Shown here: piece after piece, positions 19,100 through 37,714 of the stretch
Position numbering within the stretch: position 1 is the stretch's first letter
Layout: every line of letters starts with the position of its first letter
DNA from: Chrysomallon squamiferum
Lineage: Eukaryota; Mollusca; Gastropoda; Neomphalida; Peltospiridae
DNA: 47,500 bases
Direction of reading: 5' to 3'
Assembly (NCBI GenBank): GCA_012295275.1
Contig: CM022667.1
Coordinates: 16,551,484-16,598,983 of the forward strand
Notes under the pieces: model-generated
The model's input: the letters and a program-made list of their open reading frames with translations, nothing else
Told to the model about the DNA's origin: nothing
Databases searched by the model: none
Program-made: the position numbers and the translations under genes

Positions 19100-19495
19100 T
19101 ACTATATTACTATTTATTATGATTATTTGTCACTGCTGTTTGTGTTATAACAGTCGTTTTAGTTTTGCTTTTTATTATATTATTATGATTATTTGTTACT
19201 GCTGTTTGTATTATAACAGTCGTTTTAGTTTTGCTTTTCACCATATTATTAAGATTATTTGTTACTGCTATTTGTATTATAACAGTAGTTTTAGTTTTGC
19301 TTTTTACTATATTATGATTATTTATTACTGTTGTTTGTGTTATAACAGTAGTGTTAGTTTTGCTTTTTATTATATTATTATGATTATTTGTTACTGTTGT
19401 TTGTGTTATAACAGTACTTTTAGTTTTACTTTTTATTATATTATTATGATTATTTGTTACTGTTGTTTGTATTATAATAGTACTTTTAGTAGTAG
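19100..19495. repeat. 66-bp tandem minisatellite, 6 units
   Basis: Units beginning TGATTATTTGT (AGATTATTTGT in unit 3, TGATTATTTAT in unit 4) start at 19120, 19186, 19252, 19315, 19381 and 19447; one unit is 63 bp, the others 66. The core holds ACTGCTGTTTGTATTATAAC and a TTTTAGTTTTGCTTTTT tract. All unit lengths are multiples of three and both strands stay open across the array (about 130-145 codons), with low-complexity products. The open frames most likely follow from the repeat structure. Confidence 0.9.
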
Positions 19496-20588
19496 TAGTG
19501 GTAGTCACTGCTGTTTACATGTTTTATCTATTTTGTCCAATGCATTTTTATATTGATTTTTAATAAGCAAATGAGGGCATATTGTAAGCAAACAACTGCA
19601 TGGCTGCATTGTATTATACGTGTATGTCTGTGCGAAGCTATGTTTATGTCTTTTGTGTTAGTTAATAGGCATGCAAATGTATCTCTATTTATAAATCAGT
19701 ACATAGGTATGTATGTGTATAGGTGTGTATAGGTGTGTGTGTGTGTGTGTGTACGTTTGTATGAAATAAGCATGTGTGCATTTATACTATATATTTGTAT
19801 ATGTTTGCATGCTTAAGGACCGTTGCATATTTGTGAACATGCATTAAACTTCCATTTTTCTTAATTTTATATTATAAAAATAAAACAAAAACGAACTGCA
19901 TAATAGAGATTTCAGCTATCCGATTAACTTACATAAGCAACAACAATAATAACAGCAATGACTACGACGCCAACAATGATAACAATAGTTAATAAACTAT
20001 TATGTAGAACGTAACTTACTACAGTTTAGGCATTAACATAACTGTTCCATCTAAAGTCAGAGACACGGTTGTTTTCACAGACAGAACTTCACGTATAAAA
20101 CTTTAATAGCTTATTCTCAAAAACCTGCTCTAACAATATTAAACAAATATGAACAGTTTCTGAAACTTACCTCAGCGAAAGAATAATATCTTGAAAATAT
20201 CTTAATATCAAACAAAAACGAACTTTTACTTCAGCGAAACAAGACAGAACTGAAACAAAGTTTAAATGTTTTTGTAAATCCTGTTTCAGTTGCGATTTAG
20301 TCATCTGTATTTTAACTTTTTTATACATTTTTTTTTTCCTTTAGAGAAAATAACAATAAAAACAAAAACGATTTGTTTGGATAAAAATGATGCCTCTATG
20401 TACTCAGTCTTTTAAGCATCTATTGATGTGAAGCTTGCTAATGTTTACAGTAGGATAACTTTGCAATTGGTAAATAACATTTACCGCAGTTGGCAAAGTT
20501 TCGCTTTGTGCGATTAGGTTTTTGTTTCAGGTTAGAAAGGCGCCGTGACATGGATGAAATTACTGATATTTTTAATCTGCATACATAG

Positions 20589-20593
<5 letters not shown>
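19496..20593. other. Gene-less AT-rich DNA
   Basis: TG-rich segment at 19700-19760; otherwise unique AT-rich DNA. One consensus-like minus-strand donor (GAG|GTAAGT near 20170) without an associated frame. Confidence 0.5.

Positions 20594-20681
<88 letters not shown>
20594..20681. repeat. (GA)n microsatellite
   Basis: Pure AG, 88 bp. About 0.3 kb further on come (CAA)n/(CAG)n/(AAT)n triplets at 20930-21025 and (AAT)n at 21257-21300. Confidence 0.95.
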
Positions 20682-20683
<2 letters not shown>

Positions 20684-20974
20684 CAAATATACTAAAGGAC
20701 ACCAAAAGAGGACAAAACTATATGAAATGTAAAACCACAGCGGCAACTAAATAAAGAAATAAAGAAATACAATAAAGAAATAAAAGTAAATAAAATACAA
20801 TAAAATTATGAATGTGTTTGTGCCAGTGTGTATATATCTTGTATCTGTCTGTCTGTTTATATACGCACGTATAGTTGTGGAGGCGTGATAACAGTGATGA
20901 TTAACAAAACTGAAGCTACAAGAATAAAGCAACCACAGCAACAACAGCAACACAACAACGACGACAATAATAAC

Positions 20975-21006
<32 letters not shown>

Positions 21007-21256
21007 TAATAATAATAATAATATATAAAAGGGGAGTACACACAAATAAAATATAATAAATAAAAAAATAAAAAAATTCCTAAATCCTACACAATCAGTG
21101 TTCTGAATTCCTTGATTCACTGGACCATGAATAATGAACTTCACATAAACTATATATTTTTCTTTTCCTTTCAGTGAAATATCATTCAGTTCATAAACAA
21201 CAAAATGGATATCACCGTGACCCATTTAAACAATAAAATAAATCAATAAATCAATA

Positions 21257-21301
<45 letters not shown>

Positions 21302-21530
21302 TGAAACAAACAGTGATTATTTTTATGGAATGTTATAGTCTCGTTTGACGTTAAAGAAGAAAAAGACGAAAACAATAAAAAGAAAAAAAAAGGAGAGAAG
21401 AAAACAAATTTACGAGGAAAATAAAAAATATGACGGTTTTATTTTGAGTGAAATTCAACATATATCAAAAATAATGGATCAACTGAGCGAATGAATTATT
21501 AACAAATATTTGTTAAACGTTAATGGTTAT

Positions 21531-21616
21531 TAGGTAACGTTTTAATATTAATTATTGTTAGGTTTACATTTTAATATTAATTATTGTTAGCTTACATTTA
21601 AATATTAATGATTACT
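21531..21616. repeat. 28/29-bp tandem repeat, 3 units
   Basis: Units TAGGT(AAC/TTAC)...TTTTAATATTAATTATTGT start at 21531, 21559 and 21588. AT-rich, no coding potential. Confidence 0.8.
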
Positions 21617-22454
21617 ACATGCCAAACATTTGTTTCTTATATAAGAAATAAAACTCATTGCCATCACACCGTGGATTTACTCTGTTCCTGATATCGACTG
21701 CAGACAGAAATCATTAATACGCTCCATTCCATACAGAGGAATATATACGTATATTATATAGTTTTGACAAACCATTTAAGAGCTTTAGTGGAACTACCAA
21801 GTTCTGGCTGCCTAAGAGCAGACGAAATTCACAAACTAAGAATAGCTATTGCGTGTTCTCGTTTGTTCAGCTTTCTTTCTTTTTTCTTTTCGTTTCTTTT
21901 CTTGTCTTTTAACAGAAGCAAAATGTCGTGTTATCTTTTATCGTAGTGAACAGACTAAAGTAAATTGTAAGTACCCGCGAGTCTTAACACCCCCTGTGCA
22001 AGTTACACTGGTCTGCCCACATCAATCCCAAACATTTCCTCGTCAAACTGAGCAGACGCCATAAAAAATTTGACAAACAGCAGACGACACGTTTCCCACC
22101 TTTTTCCGTTCAGTTTTTGTTCTTTACTTTTCTTTTTTTTTTTTTTTTTTAAATATTTCTTTTTCTCTCTTTATTCATTTCGTTCAATAAATATATACAT
22201 GTTTTCTTTTTTTTTTTTTTTTTCTTTCTTTTCTCACTGTATTTTCCTTTCTTTATATCTTCTGTTTAACATTACATATTTAATTAAATATGGGTGTTTT
22301 AGTTTTTCGGTTTTTTTTTTTTTATATAATTCTACAATAACTGTTTGGTTAAATAAAAAAAAAAGTTTATTAATTTGATTGTGTCAGTTAAAGAAATACT
22401 TTAAAATAAATAAATAAACAAACAAACAAACAAACAAACAAACGAACAAACAAA

Positions 22455-22497
<43 letters not shown>

Positions 22498-24221
22498 ACA
22501 AACAAACAAATAAATAAATAAATAAAGTTTAAAAGCCACAAGAAACACTTATTTTAGACCTTATTTTAGCCTGCTCATACTTTTCCATTCACTTCACTTC
22601 CCACACTCGTTCACACTGTTCAAAACTGCCTCAAGCCATTATGTAAAAATGTTAATAATCCTTTTTGTCGCTTAAAGGAAATTACTTTAATATTAGGCAT
22701 ACTGTACTTGGTTTATCAATTCTTTGCAAAAGTACAAAATTACACTCCTGTAAATTACAATTTTAACACTACTGTTCAGAATTCAAAAGAAACTTTACAC
22801 CAGTTATTTGTCTTTACTGGGTTTTTACCCTTACCAGCCAGTTCCCACAAATTGTTATGCTAAGCTCTGGGTTATACGCTTTCCTGAATACGAGAAAAAT
22901 CCTTCCTGTTACGAAATAAATATCTCTCTCATGTTGTCATTACAAAATCATATTCATAATACTTAATAATTGTCAATAATAAAGTATGTATTTGGAGAAA
23001 TGTACATACTACTACTACTAATAAAAACTAACAATCAGATAACAAGCCAGTGAAAAATTCATGATGGCTGACATTTCTTTTTTATTATGACGTCATATCG
23101 CGTATAGAAATATGAGAGAAAAACCGCAACATACTTGGTTAATCATTGCAAATTAGCAGGATTGCTAATCATTTATGTATAATTTATGACATGACATAGA
23201 AATATATAGGAACGCCATGGAACCTCACGATCTGGTTATCTGTTACAGTTACTACGAAAGTCTGATGTTTATTAACAAACCCAAGTAACTGAATCAGAAA
23301 TGTATAACGAAATTAAAGCTGGCTATACAAAGAATAAAAAGTTCATTTTATAAATTGTGCTGAGTTTTTTAAAGAAAAATTTAATATGATATCGTACTGG
23401 CAGATTTATATAAAAACAGATTCATGAATTCTCCTGACACGTAATTTGCTTCTGTGTACCTTGAATAGAACCTGTTCTTAATTTAAAATCAAATTTACAA
23501 TAAAGAATGTTTTTGTTGAAATCTTGCCAAGGGCGTTGGAAATATTAAATGCATTTTAAATCAGACTTCTATGATGTCATACGTGTATATATATATATGT
23601 GTGTGTGCTACGTATAACAATAGTAACAACAACAATAAAATAAATATACATAAACATGCTGTAACGCAAAACCCCTTCTAATGTCAATATGAACTATTTT
23701 TTTTGTTTGCGTATGAACGATGTTCAATGACAGATAACGACACACATATTGCATTAACCGATTTTCAATATGGCTTAGATTAGCTTTTATTTTTACAACC
23801 TAAAGCTACCTGACAAGGCATTAGGGTAGTTAAATATCAAGTCACACATCGTAAAGCAGCATTCCTTTTTTTGTGACTGAGTCTTTGTTCAGCCGCTGCG
23901 AGAGATAGTACAACAGCTAAGTTAACTGCATGTAAGGTGAAATAAAATAACTGACTCTATTATACATGTGTACGTCGATCTTTAGTTCTTAGACTAAGGT
24001 TCTCGATCAGAATATCTGATTTTGCTTTTATCTTCTTTTGACTCGCATCGTTTTGCCTATCTCTTTCTTTTTCTCTCTTTCTTGTCATCTGTGTTACTGA
24101 TCCTCACTGTCTCATTCTTCGCTTGTTTGTATGTGCTTTTGATTCTGTGCGCGTATTCGTGTAGGAGTACATATGTGTGTGTCTGTGTATGTATATATGT
24201 ATGTATGTATGAATGTATGCA

Positions 24222-24260
<39 letters not shown>

Positions 24261-24670
24261 AATATATATGTTGTAAATATATATATTTTTATATATATGT
24301 CTGTGACTGTGTATGAGTCTCTCCATGTATGTATAAAAGTGTTTTGTCTGTGTGTGTTTCATGCCTCTCAATTCAAGTGACTAAACTCTGCAAATTTATC
24401 TTACTTGACACTGGATTGTTCGATAGCTAGTCGCATAGTTGCATCAATCGAATAATAGTGCATATAGACGTACTGGTGTGGATATATGTTTCTTTGGTTC
24501 TGTGCGGGGTGTGTGTCGTAGTATGTTTTATATTAGATATGATATAATATATAATAATTTAGATTATGTTATATATATGCTAATACTGTTTATAAGTCGT
24601 CAAGGAGATTTTACCTGTCTCGCCCACTAATACAATACGGGATATAAGACTATATCTACGATAGCTAACA
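21617..24670. other. Gene-less AT-rich DNA
   Basis: T-rich runs at 21870-22330, tetramers at 22395-22530 (listed), plain AT-rich DNA at 22530-23990, (TATG)n/(TA)n at 24175-24256. No exon recognised. Confidence 0.5.
22395..22530. repeat. (AAAT)n/(AAAC)n microsatellite
   Basis: Alternating blocks of AAAT and AAAC tetramers. Confidence 0.9.
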
Positions 24671-24960
24671 ACACTTACCTACAACATAGCGACACGGAAG
24701 AAGTCATCATTCTTATAACATGTACTCCGACTTGCTTATCATGTTGTGGTCTGCGTTTTAGTCCTATCGCTTCTTCTGCGTGGAGAGTTATCCTCTTTTC
24801 TTGCCAGAGCACTGACGAAAAATCCTCTAACCGACTGCCTGCGGGCGAGCGAGAATTGTAGGTCAACTGTCGAACTAAGTGGGTCGTTGTGGGTTCGTTC
24901 TATTCCACTGATCTTGAATTTTTCTTTCTCTCTCGTCATGAAAAAACACGTGAGTTAGTT
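24671..24960. other. GC-richer block ending in a minus-strand splice-donor consensus
   Basis: Repeat-poor and GC-richer than its surroundings. On the minus strand it ends in GTAG|GTAAGTG near 24675. Frames of 63-70 codons occur on both strands without recognisable similarity. Candidate untranslated exon or regulatory element; no TATA box seen. Confidence 0.25.
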
Positions 24961-29727
<4,767 letters not shown>

Positions 29728-29730
<3 letters not shown>

Positions 29731-30561
29731 TGTTTATTTAATCTATTTCTACTTTGTGTAATAAACACTTTGCAAAGCAATACACATTTTTCAGTGAAAT
29801 AATATTTAGATAAAAAGAAAATTCAACAATATTCATTTCTGAAAATGTGTTTATTAACAACAGTATAAAAGTGACATCTTATAAACAACTTACAAAATTA
29901 AATCAACAATAATTATGACAATGCAATACAATAGTATCTGTACAGAACTGTAAGTTGGTGGGATTACCAACACTTGTGATAACTAAACTTTGAAAACAGA
30001 AATTACGTTGTATTTTATTTGCACATTAGTACGAAAAAATATATAATAAGTATGAAAACAAAGCAAACAAAACAAAACAACAGTAACTCTAATATTTACG
30101 TACAGACATACACACCCATGTTTATACAAGTGTTCCTCTCATAATTAAAAAATTCTAATTTGACAAAGAATTATTAATACAAACCACAAATACCCTCAAA
30201 TAAAAATATCAGTACACGAAACCACACACACACACACACGCGCACAATGGAATGCTTTGAAGGAATGTTTAAAGCCTTTAATGGAGTTCAATGAGAGATA
30301 CATTTTTAAGAGAGTATCCCGTTTTACACCCACGCACACACACACACACACGAATAACAAATTTTGTCCATTCTGAATTTCAGTTTGTAAAACAAATATA
30401 AATTGTAAAAATGAACAGACACGTAAAAAGTCAGTTTAACCATGCTAAACTAAGAAGTCTTTAACAGCATTTGTAAAAACATGCAGAGTTCAAGTGCTTT
30501 CTTCGCTACAAAAACTCGTCAACTGTCAAATGCATTACTCTGAACTTCTACTTTTTAATGT
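29728..30561. other. Downstream flank of Arf-A
   Basis: AT-rich unique DNA with short (CA)n runs at 30223-30240 and 30333-30351. It should contain the Arf-A 3'-UTR. The nearest clear minus-strand AATAAA lies near 30014, about 550 bp after the stop. Confidence 0.4.
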
Positions 30562-32331
<1,770 letters not shown>

Positions 32332-32492
32332 GATATTAGTAATAACTAATCTTAGAACAATATAATCTGACAATTTTCTCTTCGTTATTTCACTATTTTG
32401 TCTTTCTTTATATATATCTACCTACTTGTGTCTGTCTGTGTACAGACTATAACTACAGTACAGGAGTAATAAAGATGTATGTAGATACAACA

Positions 32493-32502
32493 CTTTTATA
32501 TA
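32493..32502 (-). promoter_or_regulatory. TATA box of Arf-A (TATATAAAAG)
   Basis: On the minus strand TATATAAAAG begins 171 bp before the Arf-A ATG. A start of transcription about 30 bp downstream would give a 5' leader of roughly 140 nt without an intron. The distance to the ATG equals that in Arf-B exactly, although the two leaders show no obvious sequence similarity. The assignment rests on consensus match and position only. Confidence 0.45.
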
Positions 32503-33009
32503 GTCCTCTGTTTTGTAATTACGTGCCAGCGTGTTTCTGCTGACGCGAGAGAAAACACAGGAACAACAAATGGAGGAAATACGGTATTAACTGTACAAGA
32601 AATGTGTAAGTACAGCTTGTTTACGTGTTCGCGGTTTCGGCCACGTCATTATCGACTCGTGGAGCTATTTTTAAGCTTTCTTTATTTTTTTATTTTTTTT
32701 ATTATTTGTTTTGTTTTTTTTCCATAGGGCTTTTACGGGTATTAAACATGAATGAAAAAAAAAAAAAAAAAAGAAAAGAAAAATAATTTTAAAAGAAAGA
32801 AAGAAAACAAAAAAATAAAAGAAGAAGAAGGAAAAACAAAAACAAAAAAGGTAACGAGGTAATTAGAAACAAAAGTAAGCAGGAGCTTAATCTGATAGGA
32901 CTTTTTGTACTAACTGAAATTTAATAGATTGTTGTTATTGTATAAAGATAATAATAATCAAGATGAACAAATGACACTAGTACTAAAACATTTTTTGTTA
33001 AAATAATTT

Positions 33010-33013
<4 letters not shown>

Positions 33014-33066
<53 letters not shown>

Positions 33067-33249
33067 TAGGAAGACACACAGAGATAGAGACATATGTAAA
33101 CTTAGACAGAAAACTAACCGTCAAACAGCGAAAGACAGATATATATTTATAATACAAAGAGAAGACAGAGATCAAAAGAGAAATATGCAGAGTGACAGAA
33201 AGAGACAGAGAGAGAAAGTGAGAGAGAGAGGGGGAGGGAGTGAGCGATG

Positions 33250-33329
<80 letters not shown>
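33014..33329. repeat. Two (GA)n tracts beside the hAT element
   Basis: GA 33014-33062 and 33252-33329, with GA-rich degenerate sequence between them. Confidence 0.95.
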
Positions 33330-33332
<3 letters not shown>

Positions 33333-33346
33333 TAAAGGTAACAAAG

Positions 33347-33579
33347 CAGTGGCGTGCAGAGGGGGGAGGGCGAAGGGGCGGTGCCCCCGGGCATCCAATC
33401 AGAGAAAATAACTTAATAAATGTGGTTGATTTATGTTTAAGTCGAATTGAGTGTTTATTTTATGTTTCATCTGTGTTTACATATTCAAATTATTTCTCAG
33501 TACTTGGCCTTATACTTGAGTCTGGTTCATACAATCAAGGAGTTGGCCTCGGGCATCATCAGACCTTTGCTCGCCACTG
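33347..33579. mobile_element. Non-autonomous hAT-like transposon, 233 bp, with perfect 8-bp target duplication
   Basis: Ends are CAGTGGCGTGCAGAGG (left) and, reading inward from the right, CAGTGGCGAGCAAAGG: 14 of 16 match as terminal inverted repeats. TAACAAAG occurs directly on both sides (33339-33346 and 33580-33587), an 8-bp target-site duplication as made by hAT transposases. CAGTGGCG is a familiar hAT-type terminus. No transposase is encoded, so it is a MITE that depended on another copy. It lies just beside a (GA)n tract, between Arf-A and CysR-C. Confidence 0.85.
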
Positions 33580-33587
33580 TAACAAAG

Positions 33588-34362
33588 CAGAGAAGTCAAA
33601 TTAAAATAGATGTAAAATAAACTGATATCGTATTTATAAAATATTACAGAAATATTCAAGAATCATTAAAGAAATAACGTATAATAAAAATAAAATAAAC
33701 ATATTTTCAGTTTCCTAAAACTACTAAGTACTGTAAGTACTCCCGCTATACTGAAGTATCTGTTGAGGTATACAACAGACACATTGTCTTTTCTCTCTAA
33801 AACGTTGACGTTGTCGTACCCAAGTTTTGGGATATAATTATGCCCACGAAAGGCAAGAACAACCTGTTCTGATTATCAATTTGATAGTACATTATTCTCT
33901 GTTTACAAGTTTCAATTTTTTTTTTTTTTTTTTTTTTTTTTATTATTTTTTTAATTTACCGCAATTTCCCTAATGAAATTTTACCTCTAGGTACTGTTAA
34001 GTTATTCCGAGTCCCCACTATCGATCACGACAAACCTCTCCTAACCCACTTTCCATCAATCTAGTCAGTCATGAAAATGATTTAATGATAACAATCGTGC
34101 GGGAAAACTAGTTTTTATTTAGAATGACGAAAGTGGAATAACGACATTTATTTTGTTGAAAACTATGCCTCACATAACAGCTAAGGACTGGCTACGAATT
34201 ACTGAAATTATATATCAGATGTTCTTAATACAAAAGGAATAAAAAAGAAAAAGAAATTATGAGTGAACGCCTTTATGAACAGTTTACAAAACATGATATC
34301 GTATCCTCTATAGTCATTCTGTCATGCGATCATTCAACGTAAACATTCTCACCGCAGATCTG
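33588..34362. other. Intergenic DNA upstream of the 34.4-kb promoter candidate
   Basis: AT-rich unique DNA with a poly(T) run at about 33917-33940. Nothing else recognised. Confidence 0.45.
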
Positions 34363-34475
34363 TATATAAAAAGGAGTGAGGAATGTATACGTACTGAGTA
34401 AACAGGGCAGAGGCGATACACAAACGTGACATTGCAGAAACGCGAGCCTGAATCCAGAAAACTGGGGCTGAGCAG
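34363..34475 (+). promoter_or_regulatory. TATA box and candidate untranslated first exon (possibly of CysR-C)
   Basis: TATATAAAAA at 34363-34372 is followed, after about 100 bp of repeat-free sequence, by the consensus donor GCAG|GTAAGC (last exon base 34475). The next suitable acceptor for a plus-strand gene is TTGACAG ending at 37228, 20 nt before the CysR-C ATG, which would make a 2.75-kb first intron. An alternative for CysR-C is the TATAAA at 37193, within a (TATC)n-flanked segment. The exon is inferred from signals only. Confidence 0.35.
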
Positions 34476-35061
34476 GTAAGCGATTCAAAGCTAATTACCG
34501 TATCACTTAATATTAATTATTGTATCGATGGTTTTTGTTTACAGAACAGATTATTGTAGGGAATATATCATCATATGTAGATATGTAACTTTACAGAGTT
34601 TTAGGTGTTTTGTAATAATCATTCATGACCTAATTTCAAATATATACGTGTTGAGATGTTCTGTTCTGCTTTGGTGATTCGCTCTAATTTATTTATTTCT
34701 TTTCTCTTTCTTTGTGTTAATTTTATGCTTTCTTGTTATTAATGTATTGTGTGTGTTTGCCATATTTTTTATAAGTGTCACGTTAACTCACACGTTTGCC
34801 ACATCCAGAATTCAAAAAAACTGAGTGTATCTTTGTTTTTTGTTTATTTTAATACTAAAGGCCAAACTATTTATCTTTGTCACGGTTACTAGTCTGAGTG
34901 CTGTTACTACCTAAAATTTGGCTCGTCCCATCTAAAGGATAGCATACCTTAATAGCGTCACGTGATAAGATGGTAATTATCTGAGACAGCTTAAACTACT
35001 AAATGATTATTCTGTATTCATTAGAGAACAATAACACAAACACGAATTCAGTATGGATAAT

Positions 35062-35098
<37 letters not shown>

Positions 35099-36177
35099 TT
35101 ACACAAATTAACCCTACACGGTAATATATAGTTATAAAGTTAAATCGTACGATTCGACGATACGTTATCAAAGCAAATAGCGTTGACAAATAATAGAAAA
35201 TTAATTCGGTCCAGTTGGTTACTTGATCTATCTAAATACGCTTTTTAATTATTAAAATACGTTAACCTTGTATTATAATTGTAAGTACCTACCACAGAAT
35301 GTCACCAAAAAATTCAGCAATAATAGATTTAGCTAACTTAAATCATTCAGTATGTATGTTACATATACAAAACATTAAAACATATCTACCATTGTCTGCG
35401 GCCCACAGACAGAGACTCTCAAGAAGAGAACTGATCAAAGATATCTCGTTCAAAAGGCGTGCCGCTATTTACACACCTCTGCAGACAACCTTTCTGAATT
35501 TACTTTGCAACTTTTAATGCCAATTTTGAGTTTGTTAAACCCCAGTGTTTCTTAGTTTATTAAATAACGGAATTTCCCCTAATTATATAATACACCTTAT
35601 AAATAGCTCATGTACATCTGTATACGCTCTGCTATTTAGTTTTTGTGTATTTACCCCCATTTTCTGTTGTCATTAATTAGATAAACTGTTAAGAACTGTA
35701 AAAATATAAATTATAAACATGATTATACAAGATAGCTAAATAAATATTACCGTAATATAATAAGATATTTAAGATAACAGGTAGCAGACATTCTGCTTTA
35801 TCTGGATAAATAAAAATAAAGATTTTGTGAATATTCTATAATTCACTACAAAGAAAAATCAAAATACAATTAAAAACAAGGCTGCAATGAGTCACTAATG
35901 AGGTTCCGTCACTATCTTATATAATGATCATTCTGATACAGGAAACTCGGTACAGCAAATACACATCTACTATTAACTGTTAGCAGAAAGAAATCGTATT
36001 TATGTACCTTCTCACAAAGAATACATTATGAACGAAGAACTTGGAGAAAACTTTGACTAAAACGGGAAAACGTTAAGTTAGCCCACCAGTAGAAATGACG
36101 TCTGAAACGATCACTCAAACCAGCTTCCAGAGACTAGAATTACATTTTAAATTATCTGTATTACATTTTTTTCTGCT
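34476..36177. other. Intergenic DNA or first intron of CysR-C
   Basis: AT-rich, (TA)n at 35067-35092. No exon found. A 72-codon frame at 35299-35517 shows no recognisable features. Confidence 0.45.
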
Positions 36178-36226
36178 ACTACTATTATTATTATTATTAT
36201 TATTATTATTGTTGTTGTTATTGTTG

Positions 36227-36257
<31 letters not shown>

Positions 36258-36302
36258 CATTCTGTTGTTGCTGTTGTCGTTGTAGCGGTGGCGGCGGTGG
36301 TT
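36178..36302. repeat. (ATT)n-(GTT)n-(GGT)n-(GGC)n graded triplet tract
   Basis: Triplets change stepwise from ATT through GTT and GGT to GGC/GGT. All long frames through it are low complexity (poly-Leu, poly-Val or poly-Gln). I reject coding. Confidence 0.9.
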
Positions 36303-36960
36303 ATTATATGATAATAAATATATATACTTTTATGTAGAAACGTAATTAATTTTGACTCAATTTTCTTATTATAAAATCTGAAATATTTCGATAAATACAT
36401 ACATAAATAAAATATAATAAAATAAAATGATAAAAAGAAATAAAAAGAAAGAAAAGAAGATAAAATTTAGAAATAAGACACTGTTTTCAAATGGACTTTT
36501 CCTCGCACAGAAAAACAGGTATAACTGCGTTTGCTACACCAATATATCATGGGACTTTAGTTTTAGAATGAGCTGACTTTACACTGTCACTCATCAGTAT
36601 TTAGGCCACCGAGTTAGAGGTCGACCACGTTTGAACAGCCTTGTTGAAAGAAGAACATACTTCATATACAATGCTCTTTACACTATGTGCACTAGCTGTC
36701 CAGAGATACCATTACGGTATGGCGTGCACAATATCTGAACTCGTTATTTATCTGTCTACACGAAGACTTGAGAAACAGTTTACTTCGACTAAAGCTATTA
36801 AAAGGTTACAAAGAAGTCGCGTTAAAAATTTTCTTCATTGACGATTCTGCTGTTTGTGGCTCGGTACTAAGAAATATAAAAATATTTGTATTTTTTATCA
36901 GTTTGTTTATACACCTGGGTAACTGTCACTGTCACTACGTGTCGTTCGATCAAGATATAC

Positions 36961-37159
36961 TGATAGATAGATAGATAGATTGATAGATATACTGATATAT
37001 AAATAGACAGACAGACATACAGGCAGGCAGGCAGGCAGGCTGGTAGATAGAGAGTCAGTCAGTAAGACAGACAGATAGATATATTCGTCGATCATCGATC
37101 CGATTATACGTCCACTAACCCACACATTTGTTTATTTATTTATTTAGTTATTTATCTAG

Positions 37160-37194
<35 letters not shown>
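36961..37194. repeat. GATA, GACA, GGCA and TATC tetramer tracts
   Basis: GATA/GACA units from 36961, GGCA at 37021-37040, and TATC at about 37158-37193, directly upstream of CysR-C. Confidence 0.9.
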
Positions 37195-37195
<1 letters not shown>

Positions 37196-37248
37196 AAACT
37201 AAACTTCGTAAATCACCTCAATTGACAGATATCATTTAAGAAACGAGT

Positions 37249-37683
37249 ATGGATACAAGGGTACTACTGGTGTTATTCATCTGTTTTGTTTCTGTGTCTG
37301 GAATCTCATCCCCCTCAGCGCCAACAACCACAATACCAGCTCACTGTACCTACAAACAAAAGATGTACGAAGTCGGACAAGTGATTCCTACGAACGACCC
37401 CTGCATACACGAGTGCCAGTGTAAACTTTCTGAATTTTCGCCGGCTGTTCCTGAAGTTCGATGTACGTACATTGACATATTTACACCCATGTGTTTTGAT
37501 CCCGTTGACCACGGGGCTGGTGCTTGTTACAGATATACATGTCCAGGTGAACAGTTTATATATGTCCTGTTGTTTTCGTTTTTTCTTGATCTTATTTTTC
37601 TCGACCTTCTTCTTCGTCTTCTTCTTCTTCTTGTTCTTCTTCTTCTTCTTCTTCTTCTTCTTCTTGTTCTTCTTCTTCTTCTT

Positions 37684-37714
<31 letters not shown>

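Noticed and set aside
24675-24958. Overlapping 60-70 codon frames on both strands in the GC-richer block
   Set aside because: No recognisable domain, codon pattern or second exon; reported only as a possible untranslated or regulatory block.
33185-33604. 139-codon frame through (GA)n into the hAT element
   Set aside because: It is half Arg-Glu repeat and half transposon end, with no coherent protein.
37193-37198. TATAAA just upstream of the CysR-C ATG as its promoter
   Set aside because: It arises at the end of a (TATC)n tract and leaves a very short leader; kept only as an alternative to the 34.4-kb start.
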